Assembly (NCBI GenBank): GCA_003225055.1
Contig: QIAU01000152.1
Coordinates: 1-50,769 of the forward strand
DNA: 50,769 bases
Reading direction: 5' to 3'
Origin: Acidobacteriota bacterium
GTDB taxonomy: Bacteria; Acidobacteriota; Terriglobia; Terriglobales; Acidobacteriaceae
The position numbers and the translations under genes were made by a program. Positions 9,510-17,194 of the stretch are shown here, in pieces. The notes under the pieces are model-generated. The model did not search any database. It was not told the DNA's origin and saw only the letters and a list, made by a program, of their open reading frames with translations. Position 1 is the first letter of the stretch. Each line of letters begins with the position of its first letter.

Positions 9510-9899
9510 ACAGCGGGATCGATCCGATCGCCCGAACGATCGTCGCTGCGCAGCAACTCAGTTCAACGCCAACCGGACTAGCCATCTCCGACATTACCAC
9601 TGCCTATACGCGGTAATTGGCGGTGGATGGGCGAGTCAGCGATTGATCCTCCCGGCGCTCAGTCCCGATATTCAATCGTTGCCGGGGACGGATCCAATGT
9701 CCGGGGTAATGCCAACCTTGCTGGATATATGAAGGTGCAGCCTGGCGCTCCGCACACTGTGGCGGTTTCACTTTGACAATATGGATCGGGTTTGGTTGCA
9801 GTCTTGGACGATGCGGTCGATCGTTCAGCCGTAGCAGGAGGGGGAACGATCGCGGTGGGAAACCCGCTTCAGTCGAAGCCGGATGGGAGCGAGTTCTAT
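9510..9899 (+). pseudogene. Degraded fragment of a secreted beta-propeller/Ig-like protein
   Basis: Three frames in succession give parts of one protein. The first is IARTIVAAQQLSSTPTGLAI (frame of 9510). The second is LYAVIGGGWASQRLILPALS followed by PDIQSLPGTDPMSG (frame of 9604). The third is MKVQPGAPHTVAVSL (frame of 9729), then an in-frame TGA at 9774 and further matching sequence through GGGTIAVGNPLQ. The phrasing resembles the YncE-like propeller and Ig-repeat surface proteins common in acidobacteria. With at least two frameshifts and a stop it cannot be functional. It abuts the 3' end of the GNAT toxin gene, so the toxin module may have landed in or beside it. Confidence 0.5.
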
Positions 9900-10421
9900 T
9901 CAGGCCTTCAAAGCCGCCTTGAGAGTGCGGATGTCCAAGAACATCCGCTGTGTCGGCTTATCTTCACCGCCTCCTTCAAGCGGAATGAAGCCGTATTTCG
10001 CATACCACGCCACCTTATGTCGATACGCGTCAGTGATGATGCAGCGACAACCAACCTGCTCCGAAACGCTTACGCTAATCCGAAACGCTTCTCGAAGGAG
10101 CAGCCGACCCAAGCCTTTTCCTTCGAATCGGTGATCGACGGCTAGACGAGCCAGAAGAATGAGGGGTAGGTGGTACGCGGGTAGCCCGCGTACGTGTTTC
10201 TTAGGAAAAGAATCGCGGGGAATTGCTGACGTGGCCAATGTAAAATAACCGAGCACAGTCTTGCAAGCTAATTCGTCTACTACTACGTAAGTCACACCGA
10301 TCGAGATCTTCTGCTGATTGCTCCATGCGTGCTTTTTGAGATAATTATTGAGCGCTTCGTCCTTGCAGTCGAAGTTCTCGACAACGTCATCCTCTTCCAA
10401 CCGCCGAACGATGACTCCCAA
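9900..10421 (-). CDS. GNAT-family acetyltransferase toxin (TacT/AtaT-like)
   Basis: The 173-residue protein has the GNAT acetyl-CoA motif A (LAVDHRFEGKGLGRLLLREA) and the typical toxin N-terminus ending in EALNNYLKKHAWSNQQK. Motif B follows (CIITDAYRHKVAWYAKYGFI). TacT/AtaT toxins acetylate the amino group of charged tRNAs and stop translation. That role is inferred from family resemblance and from the adjoining antitoxin-like gene. The TTG start directly follows the TAG of the upstream gene, and GAGGGG lies 4 nt before it, indicating translational coupling. The reading frame and the acetyl-CoA loop appear complete. Confidence 0.8.
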   Translation of the reverse strand: MGVIVRRLEEDDVVENFDCKDEALNNYLKKHAWSNQQKISIGVTYVVVDELACKTVLGYFTLATSAIPRDSFPKKHVRGLPAYHLPLILLARLAVDHRFEGKGLGRLLLREAFRISVSVSEQVGCRCIITDAYRHKVAWYAKYGFIPLEGGGEDKPTQRMFLDIRTLKAALKA

Positions 10422-10811
10422 CTAGCCCCTCATTGCCCTAACCAAAGCCTCAGTCGGTTGAGCTGGCTCAGCTAGCGCTAGGGTCATCAGGTTCTCCAAT
10501 TCCTTTTCATTCCACGTTATATTCACATACGGCAGCACAGCTTCAGGAGCCACCCTTTCCAAACGAGGCAACACAAGCACCTCTCTCTCTCCTGTAGTGC
10601 TTTCGCTGACAATCTTGTGGCCGCGCTTCCGCTCTGCAACCGCCCACCGAAAGAGCGCGACAGCCTCTGCCATAAAATCCGAGTTGCTGCTCAGCTGCAA
10701 TTCCTCTTTCAGAGAACGAACAATACGGTCCTCAACGGGTGCAAGATCAGCCTGAAATTTCGGCTTCCTGGCGCTCTTTCTTTGCGCCCTTTTCGTTACT
10801 GTCGCCGGCAT
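10422..10811 (-). CDS. Probable antitoxin of the GNAT toxin
   Basis: The 129-residue protein has a Lys/Arg-rich N-terminus (residues 1-20). The stretch EELQLSSNSDFMAEAVALFR (about 34-55) looks like the two helices of a ribbon-helix-helix DNA-binding unit. The C-terminal tail (about 90-129) would contact the toxin. GNAT toxins normally pair with a DUF1778 RHH antitoxin of about 90 residues. This one is longer and is not an obvious DUF1778, so the assignment rests on position and fold-like pattern. AGGAG sits about 8 nt before the ATG. The gene ends exactly where the toxin gene starts. Confidence 0.6.
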   Translation of the reverse strand: MPATVTKRAQRKSARKPKFQADLAPVEDRIVRSLKEELQLSSNSDFMAEAVALFRWAVAERKRGHKIVSESTTGEREVLVLPRLERVAPEAVLPYVNITWNEKELENLMTLALAEPAQPTEALVRAMRG

Positions 10812-10919
10812 TTTTTCTTCTCCTCGTGCTTGATAATACTCTAAATCAGATGCAAATCATAGTGATTTCGCATCCGAATCGAATATGTGACTGTAACGCA
10901 TTGATACAACGGTAATTAG

Positions 10920-12195
10920 TAACCATGCAAAGCTTGCCGAAACAATTCCCGGCAGGTTCGCTACCGCCGGAACGAGTTGTTTGCGATATTGATATCGACC
11001 TGATTCAGCCCTTCAGGCCGGGGATTCTGGCGTACCTGGAGCACGCTCCTTCTCTGGAACTGTGGATCTAACGAGCGCAGAGCCTCAAGGCCTCAAGGGT
11101 CCGCAACAATAGCCTGATCTGACCAGGCAGAACGAGCGACGCCGCGATTTGCGTGACGATAAGGATCTTACTCAGCACCCCGCTGTACCTGCCAGGTTTC
11201 TTTCGTTGTTACTGTTCTACTGCCGCAGAGGCGGCGAAACCGAAGCCCCGCCAGTCGGGACGCAAGTCCTAAATGACCCGAGTAGCAGATCCTTCGGTGA
11301 TCATCGCCACGAGCAAGCCAAAGCCAGAGTAACCCGGACAGCAAAAGGCTTTCGACTAAAAGCTGAAGAACGATGTGCAACTGCGTTGCTCCCAGGGCCA
11401 CCCGCACGCTCATTTCCCGGCTGCCAGTCGCCGCCGAGTTAACTTCCAGCTCCTTGACCAGCCACGACTGCAGGCGCTGGCCGGGAAGCGTTGTCGGGGC
11501 TGTGGCGGCTAGTACTTCCCGCCAGAACGACCGCAATTGCGCGCCCGCCTGCTGGATCGTGACACCGTCCCTCAATCGTCCCGTAGCGAAGATGCATACG
11601 ACGCGCGGTTCGAGGTAAGGCTCCGAAGCGTCCTGCCGTGATTGGAACCGTGATATCCGGCGGGTCCCGGGAATCATGCCTGCAAACCACTTGCGGCTGA
11701 CGCCGACAATCGTGAACGGTTCGCCTTCGATCAGAATCACTCGACCGATCACGCTCGGATCACAGCCAAACTGGTGCTCCCAGAATTCATATCCAGGAGC
11801 ACCGCTATCGGTGCTCCTGGATTGGCGGCGGCATCATCGGAACCGACCAGCCTGCCCAGCCAAGGCGTCGCGCCAAGCGCGCCGTAATAGTTGCCCGACG
11901 CTCCATGAACACTGGCGAGAAAGCGCGCGCTGTCCACTTCCAGGTTGCGGCGGAAACTGCCAATCCAGCCGAACAGCTCGGAGAAAACGCGCTGATTATC
12001 CTGTAGCTGTTGAAACATTGGAAACGACAGGGGGACTGTTCCACCGTTGCGGTAGATCGGCGTGACCTTGACCAGGCGATCCGGCTGCCAAACGAGGAGA
12101 GTCCTCAGCACCAGCGCATCCAGGATGCTGAAGATAGCGGTATTCGCGCCAATCCCGAGCGCCAGGGTCAGGATCGTTACGGCACGATCAACGCA
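10920..12195 (-). pseudogene. Degraded ADOP/MacB-like permease
   Basis: Read on the minus strand from about 12190, the sequence gives TILTLALGIGANTAIFS, the hallmark first membrane helix of acidobacterial duplicated orphan permeases. MacB_PCD periplasmic sequence follows, down to GAPIAVL. A frameshift near 11800 switches to GYEFWEHQFGCDPSVIGRVI. After KELEVNSAATG the protein jumps straight to SREMSVRVALGATQL, so one periplasmic/membrane segment of roughly 100 residues is missing. Further frame changes give LLVAMITEGSATRVI, then ILIVTQIAASLVL, then QNPRPEGLNQVDIN. The sequence stops near 10920, and the N-terminus and second half are lost. Such permeases are thought to remodel or export envelope components. 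This copy is dead. Confidence 0.8.
11791..11822. repeat. Perfect 14-bp inverted repeat inside the ADOP pseudogene
   Basis: ATCCAGGAGCACCG (11791-11804) and its exact complement (11809-11822) flank the loop CTAT. The right arm lies in the GAPIAVL codons, and the left arm covers the position where the reading frame is lost. The hairpin may therefore be the product or the cause of the mutation. Confidence 0.8.
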
Positions 12196-12399
12196 ATCAA
12201 CGCCTCCGTGTCACCATGCCGAATGCTGCGCATTCTGCAGCGCAACGACGAAATTCATGAACGCTCCAACAACAGCTAGCCAGAACACGTTAAGCAGATG
12301 GCATTACCTGAACTTGCTCCGCAGTCAACAAATTCGATGCAAGAAACCTGAATGCGAACATTCCTAAGGGGAAACAACTCAGCCTAGGGGAGAAGCTCG

Positions 12400-12888
12400 A
12401 TGCGATATGCCATCTCATGGATAGCACTCTGGTTATCAATTGCTACTGCTTTTGGCCAAAGCCGGGGCAAATCCCGTTTCCAGCCCCTTGATACTGCCTC
12501 AAGTCAAGATGCGGACATGCAATTAATCCAGCAGATTGAAACCGAATGGTTAAAAGCAGAGAGAACGACCGACCCAAACATTATCGACAGAATCCTCGCC
12601 GACGATTACGTGAATCTGACTCCGTCGGGAACAGGGCCAGGGAAGGTTGAGCTTCTGAGGAATTTCCGGGAGCACAGTGGTGAGGTTCTAGCCTATTCGG
12701 TACGGCAGCAGGACATGCATATTTTCATCCTTAGCGAGACGTCGGCTGTCGCCGCGTACATGAAGGTTTACGAGGCGAACGAAAACAAGGACGTTGCACG
12801 CGAGGATACGACGCACGTGTTCACAAAAGATCACGGTACATGGAGATTGAGAATCTCCAGGGTCAGCCACCCATCCCCAGGCAAGTGA
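12400..12888 (+). CDS. Secreted SnoaL/DUF4440-type NTF2-like protein
   Basis: The 162-residue protein has a signal peptide (residues 1-20, ending TAFGQ). A DUF4440-like NTF2 fold follows: QLIQQIETEWLKAERTTD, then ILADDYVNLTPSGTGPGK, then THVFTKDHGTWRLRISRVSH at the end. Proteins of this fold bind small molecules or serve as enzymes, but DUF4440 itself has no assigned reaction. GGGGAG lies 8 nt before the ATG. It stands alone between the ADOP pseudogene and a coiled-coil protein gene. Confidence 0.75.
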   Translation: MRYAISWIALWLSIATAFGQSRGKSRFQPLDTASSQDADMQLIQQIETEWLKAERTTDPNIIDRILADDYVNLTPSGTGPGKVELLRNFREHSGEVLAYSVRQQDMHIFILSETSAVAAYMKVYEANENKDVAREDTTHVFTKDHGTWRLRISRVSHPSPGK

Positions 12889-13072
12889 CACGGCCAAGCA
12901 AAACGGTTGCCGTCATGGTGTTGAACAATCGCGGTAGCTCTCATTGACCGGGAGTTGAGTATCATGTGATTAGAATAGCCGTGCTTCTCATATGACCGAA
13001 ATCCGGGCGAGACCAATTCATTCCTGATCTCAGTAATACGAGGACGTACACTTAGATCGCTAGGAGGCAGAT

Positions 13073-13642
13073 ATGCATAGGTTGATTTTTCTGCTTGGTG
13101 TCATCGTAATGTCCACTTCCGTCTTGTGTCAGAACAGCCCGACGGATTCACAGAATCTCCGAGGCTTGTTGGAAGAAGTCCGACAGTTGCGGCGCGATTT
13201 GCAGACGACCACCGTTGCCGCACAACGTGTCCAGATTGCCCTCTATCGAGCGCAACTTCAGGATGCGGCTGTTGCCCGGATGGCGAAACTCGTCGAGGAA
13301 GCCCACTCGAAAGTGATCGATCTGACAGCGCAGCGTAAGCGCGTTGCTACGCAAATTGAACAGAGCGAAGATCAACGGAACCGCACCCAAGATGATAATC
13401 AGCGGAGGCAAATCGAGGAAGAAGCGCTTCCGCAACTGAGAGGTCAGCTAGAAGTGGTGACGAATGAAGAGCGGCAGTGGCGCGCAAGGGCAAACGAAGC
13501 AGAGGGGCAGCTGAGGGTTGAGCAGCGCAAGCTGGATGGGCTGCATGCCTTGCTCGACCAGCTTGATCAAACACTTCAGAATGTCGGGCGGAAGAGCGAC
13601 AACACTCCTCTCGTTAGTCATCGATCAGAACCCAGTCGATGA
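13073..13642 (+). CDS. Secreted coiled-coil protein
   Basis: The 189-residue protein has a signal peptide (residues 1-20, ending VLCQ). It then forms an almost continuous heptad-rich coiled coil from about residue 27 to 170 (LEEVRQLRRDLQTT, then long Glu/Gln/Arg-rich helices). No enzyme motif is visible. AGGAGG stands 6 nt before the ATG, one of the best ribosome sites in the window. It probably acts as a periplasmic structural or scaffold protein, which is inference from composition only. Confidence 0.75.
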   Translation: MHRLIFLLGVIVMSTSVLCQNSPTDSQNLRGLLEEVRQLRRDLQTTTVAAQRVQIALYRAQLQDAAVARMAKLVEEAHSKVIDLTAQRKRVATQIEQSEDQRNRTQDDNQRRQIEEEALPQLRGQLEVVTNEERQWRARANEAEGQLRVEQRKLDGLHALLDQLDQTLQNVGRKSDNTPLVSHRSEPSR

Positions 13643-13784
13643 GTCTTCCGTGCACGGGTCATCGGCTATTCGGAAAGTGGATCGTCCTCATTATTGGCGC
13701 AACTAATATCATCAATGCGACCCGCATCGCGGAGATGCCAGCGCCCGTTCTCTGGTCGGTCAGATGGAGTTGAATTAAACCAGC

Positions 13785-13909
13785 TTTCCGCGCTTCCAAG
13801 ACTTTGTGCGCCGCGTCGGCCTTTCGCGATAACCGCCAATCGCCACAAAGACGCCGACCCCGACATCCCCATCCTGAAGCAAGCCAAGGCCGAGTAGGCG
13901 AGGTTGCTG
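13785..13909 (+). pseudogene. C-terminal remnant of a TPR protein
   Basis: One frame reads RFQDFVRRVGL. A second frame reads HKDADPDIPILKQAKAE and ends at TAG 13895-13897. The phrase DADPDIPILKQAKAEYAKL is, from memory, a common ending of acidobacterial TPR proteins attached to Ser/Thr kinases. Only this tail can be seen, with a frameshift between the two pieces. The rest of 13643-14059 shows no usable gene on either strand. Confidence 0.35.
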
Positions 13910-14059
13910 TGAGCCGACCCAAAAGCTGCCGCGCGGTGGAGGTTTTGTTACAGCGTCTAAAGGAAACGCGTTGTGCGCCGCTTGCGCAGGCCACGGCGGC
14001 GGATGGTTGGCGTTAATCGGCTTATCACTAATGGTTCAGCGCATGCACTCGGGGAAACA

Positions 14060-14758
14060 ATGAACTGGAAATCTTTTGGCAGAGCGCTCAGATGGCTCGG
14101 GCCGATCTCAGTGCTATCGGCAGGCCTGTGGGTGCCGGTGCCGGTTCGGGCCCAGTCCGGTTCCGTAGCACCGTCGCCGCAACGCAAGACCAGCACCCCT
14201 TACACTGGCGATCTCTCCATTTTCGATGCTCCGGGGCGCGATGAACGCCTGCAGATCAAACGCGTCATGGATATGCTTGGCATTGAGCCCGGAAAAAACG
14301 TTGCCGACATCGGTGCCGGATCGGGCTGGTTCACGGTGCGCGCCGCTCGCCGTGTCACGGGCTCGGGCACGGTTTATGCTGTGGACATCAACCCGGAAGC
14401 AATTCAGTACATTGACCGGCGCGCGAAAAAAGAGCAACTCCAGAACATAAAGACGATCCTCAGCAAGCCCGACGATCCACAGGTCCCGGCCGACAGCATC
14501 GACGCCGTGCTGCTGCTCAAGACCTACCACGAGGTAGCCCATCCGGTTGTGCTACTCAGGAACCTTCGCTCATCGCTTAAACCAGGAGCCAAGATTGGCA
14601 TCATTGATCGCAACGGCAATGGAGCAAATCATGGCGTGAGTAAAGACGTGGTCGTTCGCGAAGCCGCCCAAGCCGGATACGAACTGCGTGACTCACAGGA
14701 TTTCGTGAAGGCCGACGGCATGGATTATTTTCTGATCTTCACTGGGAAGCCGGACTAG
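14060..14758 (+). CDS. Exported class I SAM-dependent methyltransferase
   Basis: The 232-residue protein carries a signal peptide (about residues 1-32, ending VRAQ). A Rossmann methyltransferase domain follows, with motif I NVADIGAGSGWFTV, the acidic ribose-binding turn YAVDINPEAI, and the post-II motif DAVLLLKTYHEV. Family members use S-adenosylmethionine. An exported member is odd because SAM is cytoplasmic, but similar leader-bearing methyltransferases recur in acidobacteria and proteobacteria. The ATG at 14060 is preferred over the longer frame from 13973 because GGGGA lies just upstream and the leader begins there. The substrate is unknown. Confidence 0.8.
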   Translation: MNWKSFGRALRWLGPISVLSAGLWVPVPVRAQSGSVAPSPQRKTSTPYTGDLSIFDAPGRDERLQIKRVMDMLGIEPGKNVADIGAGSGWFTVRAARRVTGSGTVYAVDINPEAIQYIDRRAKKEQLQNIKTILSKPDDPQVPADSIDAVLLLKTYHEVAHPVVLLRNLRSSLKPGAKIGIIDRNGNGANHGVSKDVVVREAAQAGYELRDSQDFVKADGMDYFLIFTGKPD

Positions 14759-14855
14759 GTTCGCCCTTGCCCGTTGGTTTTGCGGCATGCTTTCCATCGG
14801 TCGGGTTCTAGTCGCAAAACTGGCTATTTTTGAAGCATCGCGATAACGACAAGAA

Positions 14856-15356
14856 ATGGCTACTGTCCAAGCCAACAGCTATGCTCGTTCGCGTGGCCAT
14901 CATCGACATCGCACATTCTTCCGTGTGTTCCCGCACTATCCTCAGAGCAATCCTCTACGCGAATTTCTTTCTCTTTGCCTTGTTAGTAATACCGAGAACA
15001 CAGCGTTGCGTAGACCAAGCATTCCTCGCTTTCAGACGGAAGATGGCCGCAAGTTCACGATCTCCAAAAGGCCAGCGGACTTCACCAGAAACATTCCCTC
15101 CACATTCGTCATTCCACCGGGTGAATCCATGGTTTACCCCATCCTTCTAGACGACCAGTGGGACGCAGTTCCCGGTCTTCCGATAGCTGATGAAACGCCT
15201 ATCCCAATTATGATCAGGGCGATCTATCAACTTGATCCGACGCCGGAAGCATCTGCGCAGAACGTCAGGATCGGTCGCTTGGAATCGAGCATGTACAACT
15301 TCACGGTCAGACACTGGTTATCGCGCACGCCCCTCCTGAAAGTTGGCAGTTGTTGA
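14856..15356 (+). CDS. Hypothetical protein, probably a partial gene
   Basis: The central part (about residues 57-155) reads like a real protein: FQTEDGRKFTISKRPADFTR, then FVIPPGESMVYPILLDDQWD, then RIGRLESSMYNFTVRHW. This suggests a beta-sandwich domain. The first 55 residues are Arg/His-rich, with no signal peptide or ribosome site, and look like out-of-frame sequence. The frame stops inside a copy of the dispersed repeat at 15351. I take it as a gene that has lost its true start, or a fragment. No function can be assigned. Confidence 0.35.
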   Translation: MATVQANSYARSRGHHRHRTFFRVFPHYPQSNPLREFLSLCLVSNTENTALRRPSIPRFQTEDGRKFTISKRPADFTRNIPSTFVIPPGESMVYPILLDDQWDAVPGLPIADETPIPIMIRAIYQLDPTPEASAQNVRIGRLESSMYNFTVRHWLSRTPLLKVGSC

Positions 15357-15639
15357 TAAATCGCGATTGCACTCGCCGCGGGCTCTGAGCCTTTAGAGAG
15401 GCTTTTCCCTTCTTTTCTTCCTGCCGGTGTGGCACACACATCAGAACGCAAGGGGCTTTCATCATTGGATTGGGCGGGCACACGCCTATCCAGTCATAAC
15501 CCTTTGGGCAGCTGCCATTACGCGCAGGGTCACATCCGTGTACGCCATAGCGCTTCACCGGCTTGCAGTCATTCCGGGGCACGGGTTGTGCCAAACCCAG
15601 GCAAACACAACCAACCACGAGCAGCAAATATCTGGGCAT
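15307..15639 (-). CDS. Small secreted cysteine-rich protein
   Basis: The 110-residue product has a signal peptide (residues 1-17, LLLVVGCVCLGLAQ). A compact Cys-rich domain follows, with cysteines in NDCKPV, VHGCDP, GSCPKG, GVCPPN and APCVLMCVP, likely disulfide-bonded outside the cytoplasm. GGAGG lies 7-8 nt before the ATG at 15639, so this start is preferred over 15750. The last 20 or so codons cross a copy of the dispersed repeat, so the original C-terminus may have been replaced. I do not recognise the family. Confidence 0.6.
   Translation of the reverse strand: MPRYLLLVVGCVCLGLAQPVPRNDCKPVKRYGVHGCDPARNGSCPKGYDWIGVCPPNPMMKAPCVLMCVPHRQEEKKGKASLKAQSPRRVQSRFINNCQLSGGACAITSV
15351..15376 (+). 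repeat. Dispersed intergenic repeat, copy 2
   Basis: TGTTGATAAATCGCGATTGC followed by ACTCGC matches the family core with ATCGCG in place of ATCGCC. It overlaps the 3' ends of two convergent reading frames and supplies the stop of the plus-strand one. A much weaker relative (GTAGAAATCGCCATCTCACC) lies near 15814-15833. Confidence 0.5.
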
Positions 15640-15923
15640 AGCGCTTTCCTCCAAGGATAGAACGGGGCTTACAGTGCTTTTTGCGAAGCAATCGCTCTTC
15701 CTTTTCCTGACTGGGATTAGCCGTTGGGGCGCAAGCCTGCATCCAGGCATCGAATCAGCCGCACGTAACTCGGGTTCGCAACCACATCCTGCCGTACGGT
15801 TGTCGTTGTTGGCGTAGAAATCGCCATCTCACCGGCAATCCCGTTAGGTGGTGTAATCGCGGCTTGGCCATTTTGCGCGGGTTCCACATGGGAGCTATAA
15901 TTTGCGCGCGGGGGGAAACCTAT

Positions 15924-16337
15924 ATGCGAGTGATATCACTCCTTGTGGTCTTCCTGTTTGCTTTGATTTCGCCCTGTCCTGCGCCCGCCTGCGAGAAGCA
16001 ACGAGCAGTCTGCTGTGCTGCGAGGTCGGCTCCCGAACTATTCCAGAGGCACCCCTCTGTTGGGATTTTCACTGCTCCATCACGGCTATCACACGATGTG
16101 CTGGGCTTTTCAATAAAATCCGGTGCAATTCCTGCCCCGTTTCCGTTTTTGCTCCCTTCGCCAGCACCCATTAGGAAAAGGAATCCGGTCTGCTATGTCA
16201 TCGACACATATACTGTTGCGAAAGAAGATGCGGATTCCGATTCCACGATGATAATTGGCCATTCGATCTGCACCCCCGCCTCCAAGTTTCGGGTGGAACA
16301 TTCGAGGGAACCTCAAAGGCCACTTCACCCTGAATAG
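15924..16337 (+). CDS. Small secreted protein, hypothetical
   Basis: The 137-residue product starts with a good signal peptide (residues 1-23, VISLLVVFLFALISPCPAPA). It ends with CYVIDTYTVAKEDADSDS and a final CTPASKFRVE. That tail resembles short exported acidobacterial proteins ending in a conserved YxVAxED...CxPASKF pattern (from memory). The middle is Pro-rich and unremarkable. The ATG at 15924 is preferred over 15864 because the leader begins there and GGGGGAAA lies upstream. Function unknown. Confidence 0.5.
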   Translation: MRVISLLVVFLFALISPCPAPACEKQRAVCCAARSAPELFQRHPSVGIFTAPSRLSHDVLGFSIKSGAIPAPFPFLLPSPAPIRKRNPVCYVIDTYTVAKEDADSDSTMIIGHSICTPASKFRVEHSREPQRPLHPE

Positions 16338-16613
16338 GTCGATGCCAGCGCGTAGGTCTGCCGGCGCTGTCGAATTGCTGCCGGCACGAGAGTTGCGGCT
16401 GGTGGCCTTAAACGGACGCGGAACCCCGACATGTCTCCAGACTAAGGAGAAATATGAAGTGCCTTGCAACGCTCCTCTTAGTTCTGAACCAAAGATTCTG
16501 TGGCAGTACTTCGCTCAAAACTTTGACGGTAGACCGAGTTGAGCTCGGTGCAGGCGCCCAGCGCGTCGCGCAACTCTGTCGCTATCTGCACCGCTTGGAG
16601 TGCTTGGAGCGTA

Positions 16614-17091
16614 ATGGCTGAGATGCCTGGCCAAATGCAGCACACAGAAACTCGGCCTCCGCGCCCGCGAATTGTGCAATCCATCCTCGAGCAGAGGAAA
16701 AAAGCCGTCTGGTAGGCGTTTGAGAACTAAAGACAAGAAGGTTTTGCTGATTTGATCACCGATGATTACACCGGTGTGTTTGCTGATGGCAAGGGGAGAA
16801 CGACCGCGAAAGTGCGTTAGGCTCCATGAGCCAGATCACCATCCGTCGCTACTCGCTCCGCGACTTCAAGCTGAGTCCCCTCGGTGCGGATGCCACGCTG
16901 CTCCACTGTACTGCGTCGGCGACTTTTGCCTTGGGCGAGGGCTCGGGGCAAGATTCCAAGCTCGCGGTGGGCGATATATGGGTGAAGCGGGGGCAACACT
17001 GGCAGTCGCTGCGCTACCAGGAGACCGAGAAGAAAAAGTTGTGGAAGGCCAGGCTCAGGCTCCGTTTCGCTCGGCGGGTCTGATTTTCTAA
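16614..17091 (+). pseudogene. Degraded DUF4440/NTF2-like gene
   Basis: From the ATG at 16614 one frame reads IVQSILEQRKKAVW, then stops (TAG, soon TAA). It continues as GFADLITDDYTGVFADGKGR and stops again. A shifted frame from 16826 continues MSQITIRRYSLRDFKLSPLG and on to WVKRGQHWQSLRYQET. The order of these pieces matches a whole DUF4440 protein. At least two stops and one or two frameshifts make it non-functional. It lies just upstream of the orphan permease pair. Confidence 0.65.
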
Positions 17092-17194
17092 GGCTTAACC
17101 CGACTTTGACAACTGGACAGCATTTTCCCGAATTTCTAGCGTAACGTTTCGACAACTATGTGGCCAATGCTGAAATGTACAATATCTTTCGATC

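Noticed and set aside
13659-13994. 111-codon minus-strand frame
   Set aside because: Its plus strand carries a recognisable TPR tail; the minus frame has no natural protein pattern.
14828-14850. Further dispersed-repeat copy (TTTGAAGCATCGCGATAACG)
   Set aside because: Matches only part of the core, with no conserved flank; too weak to count.
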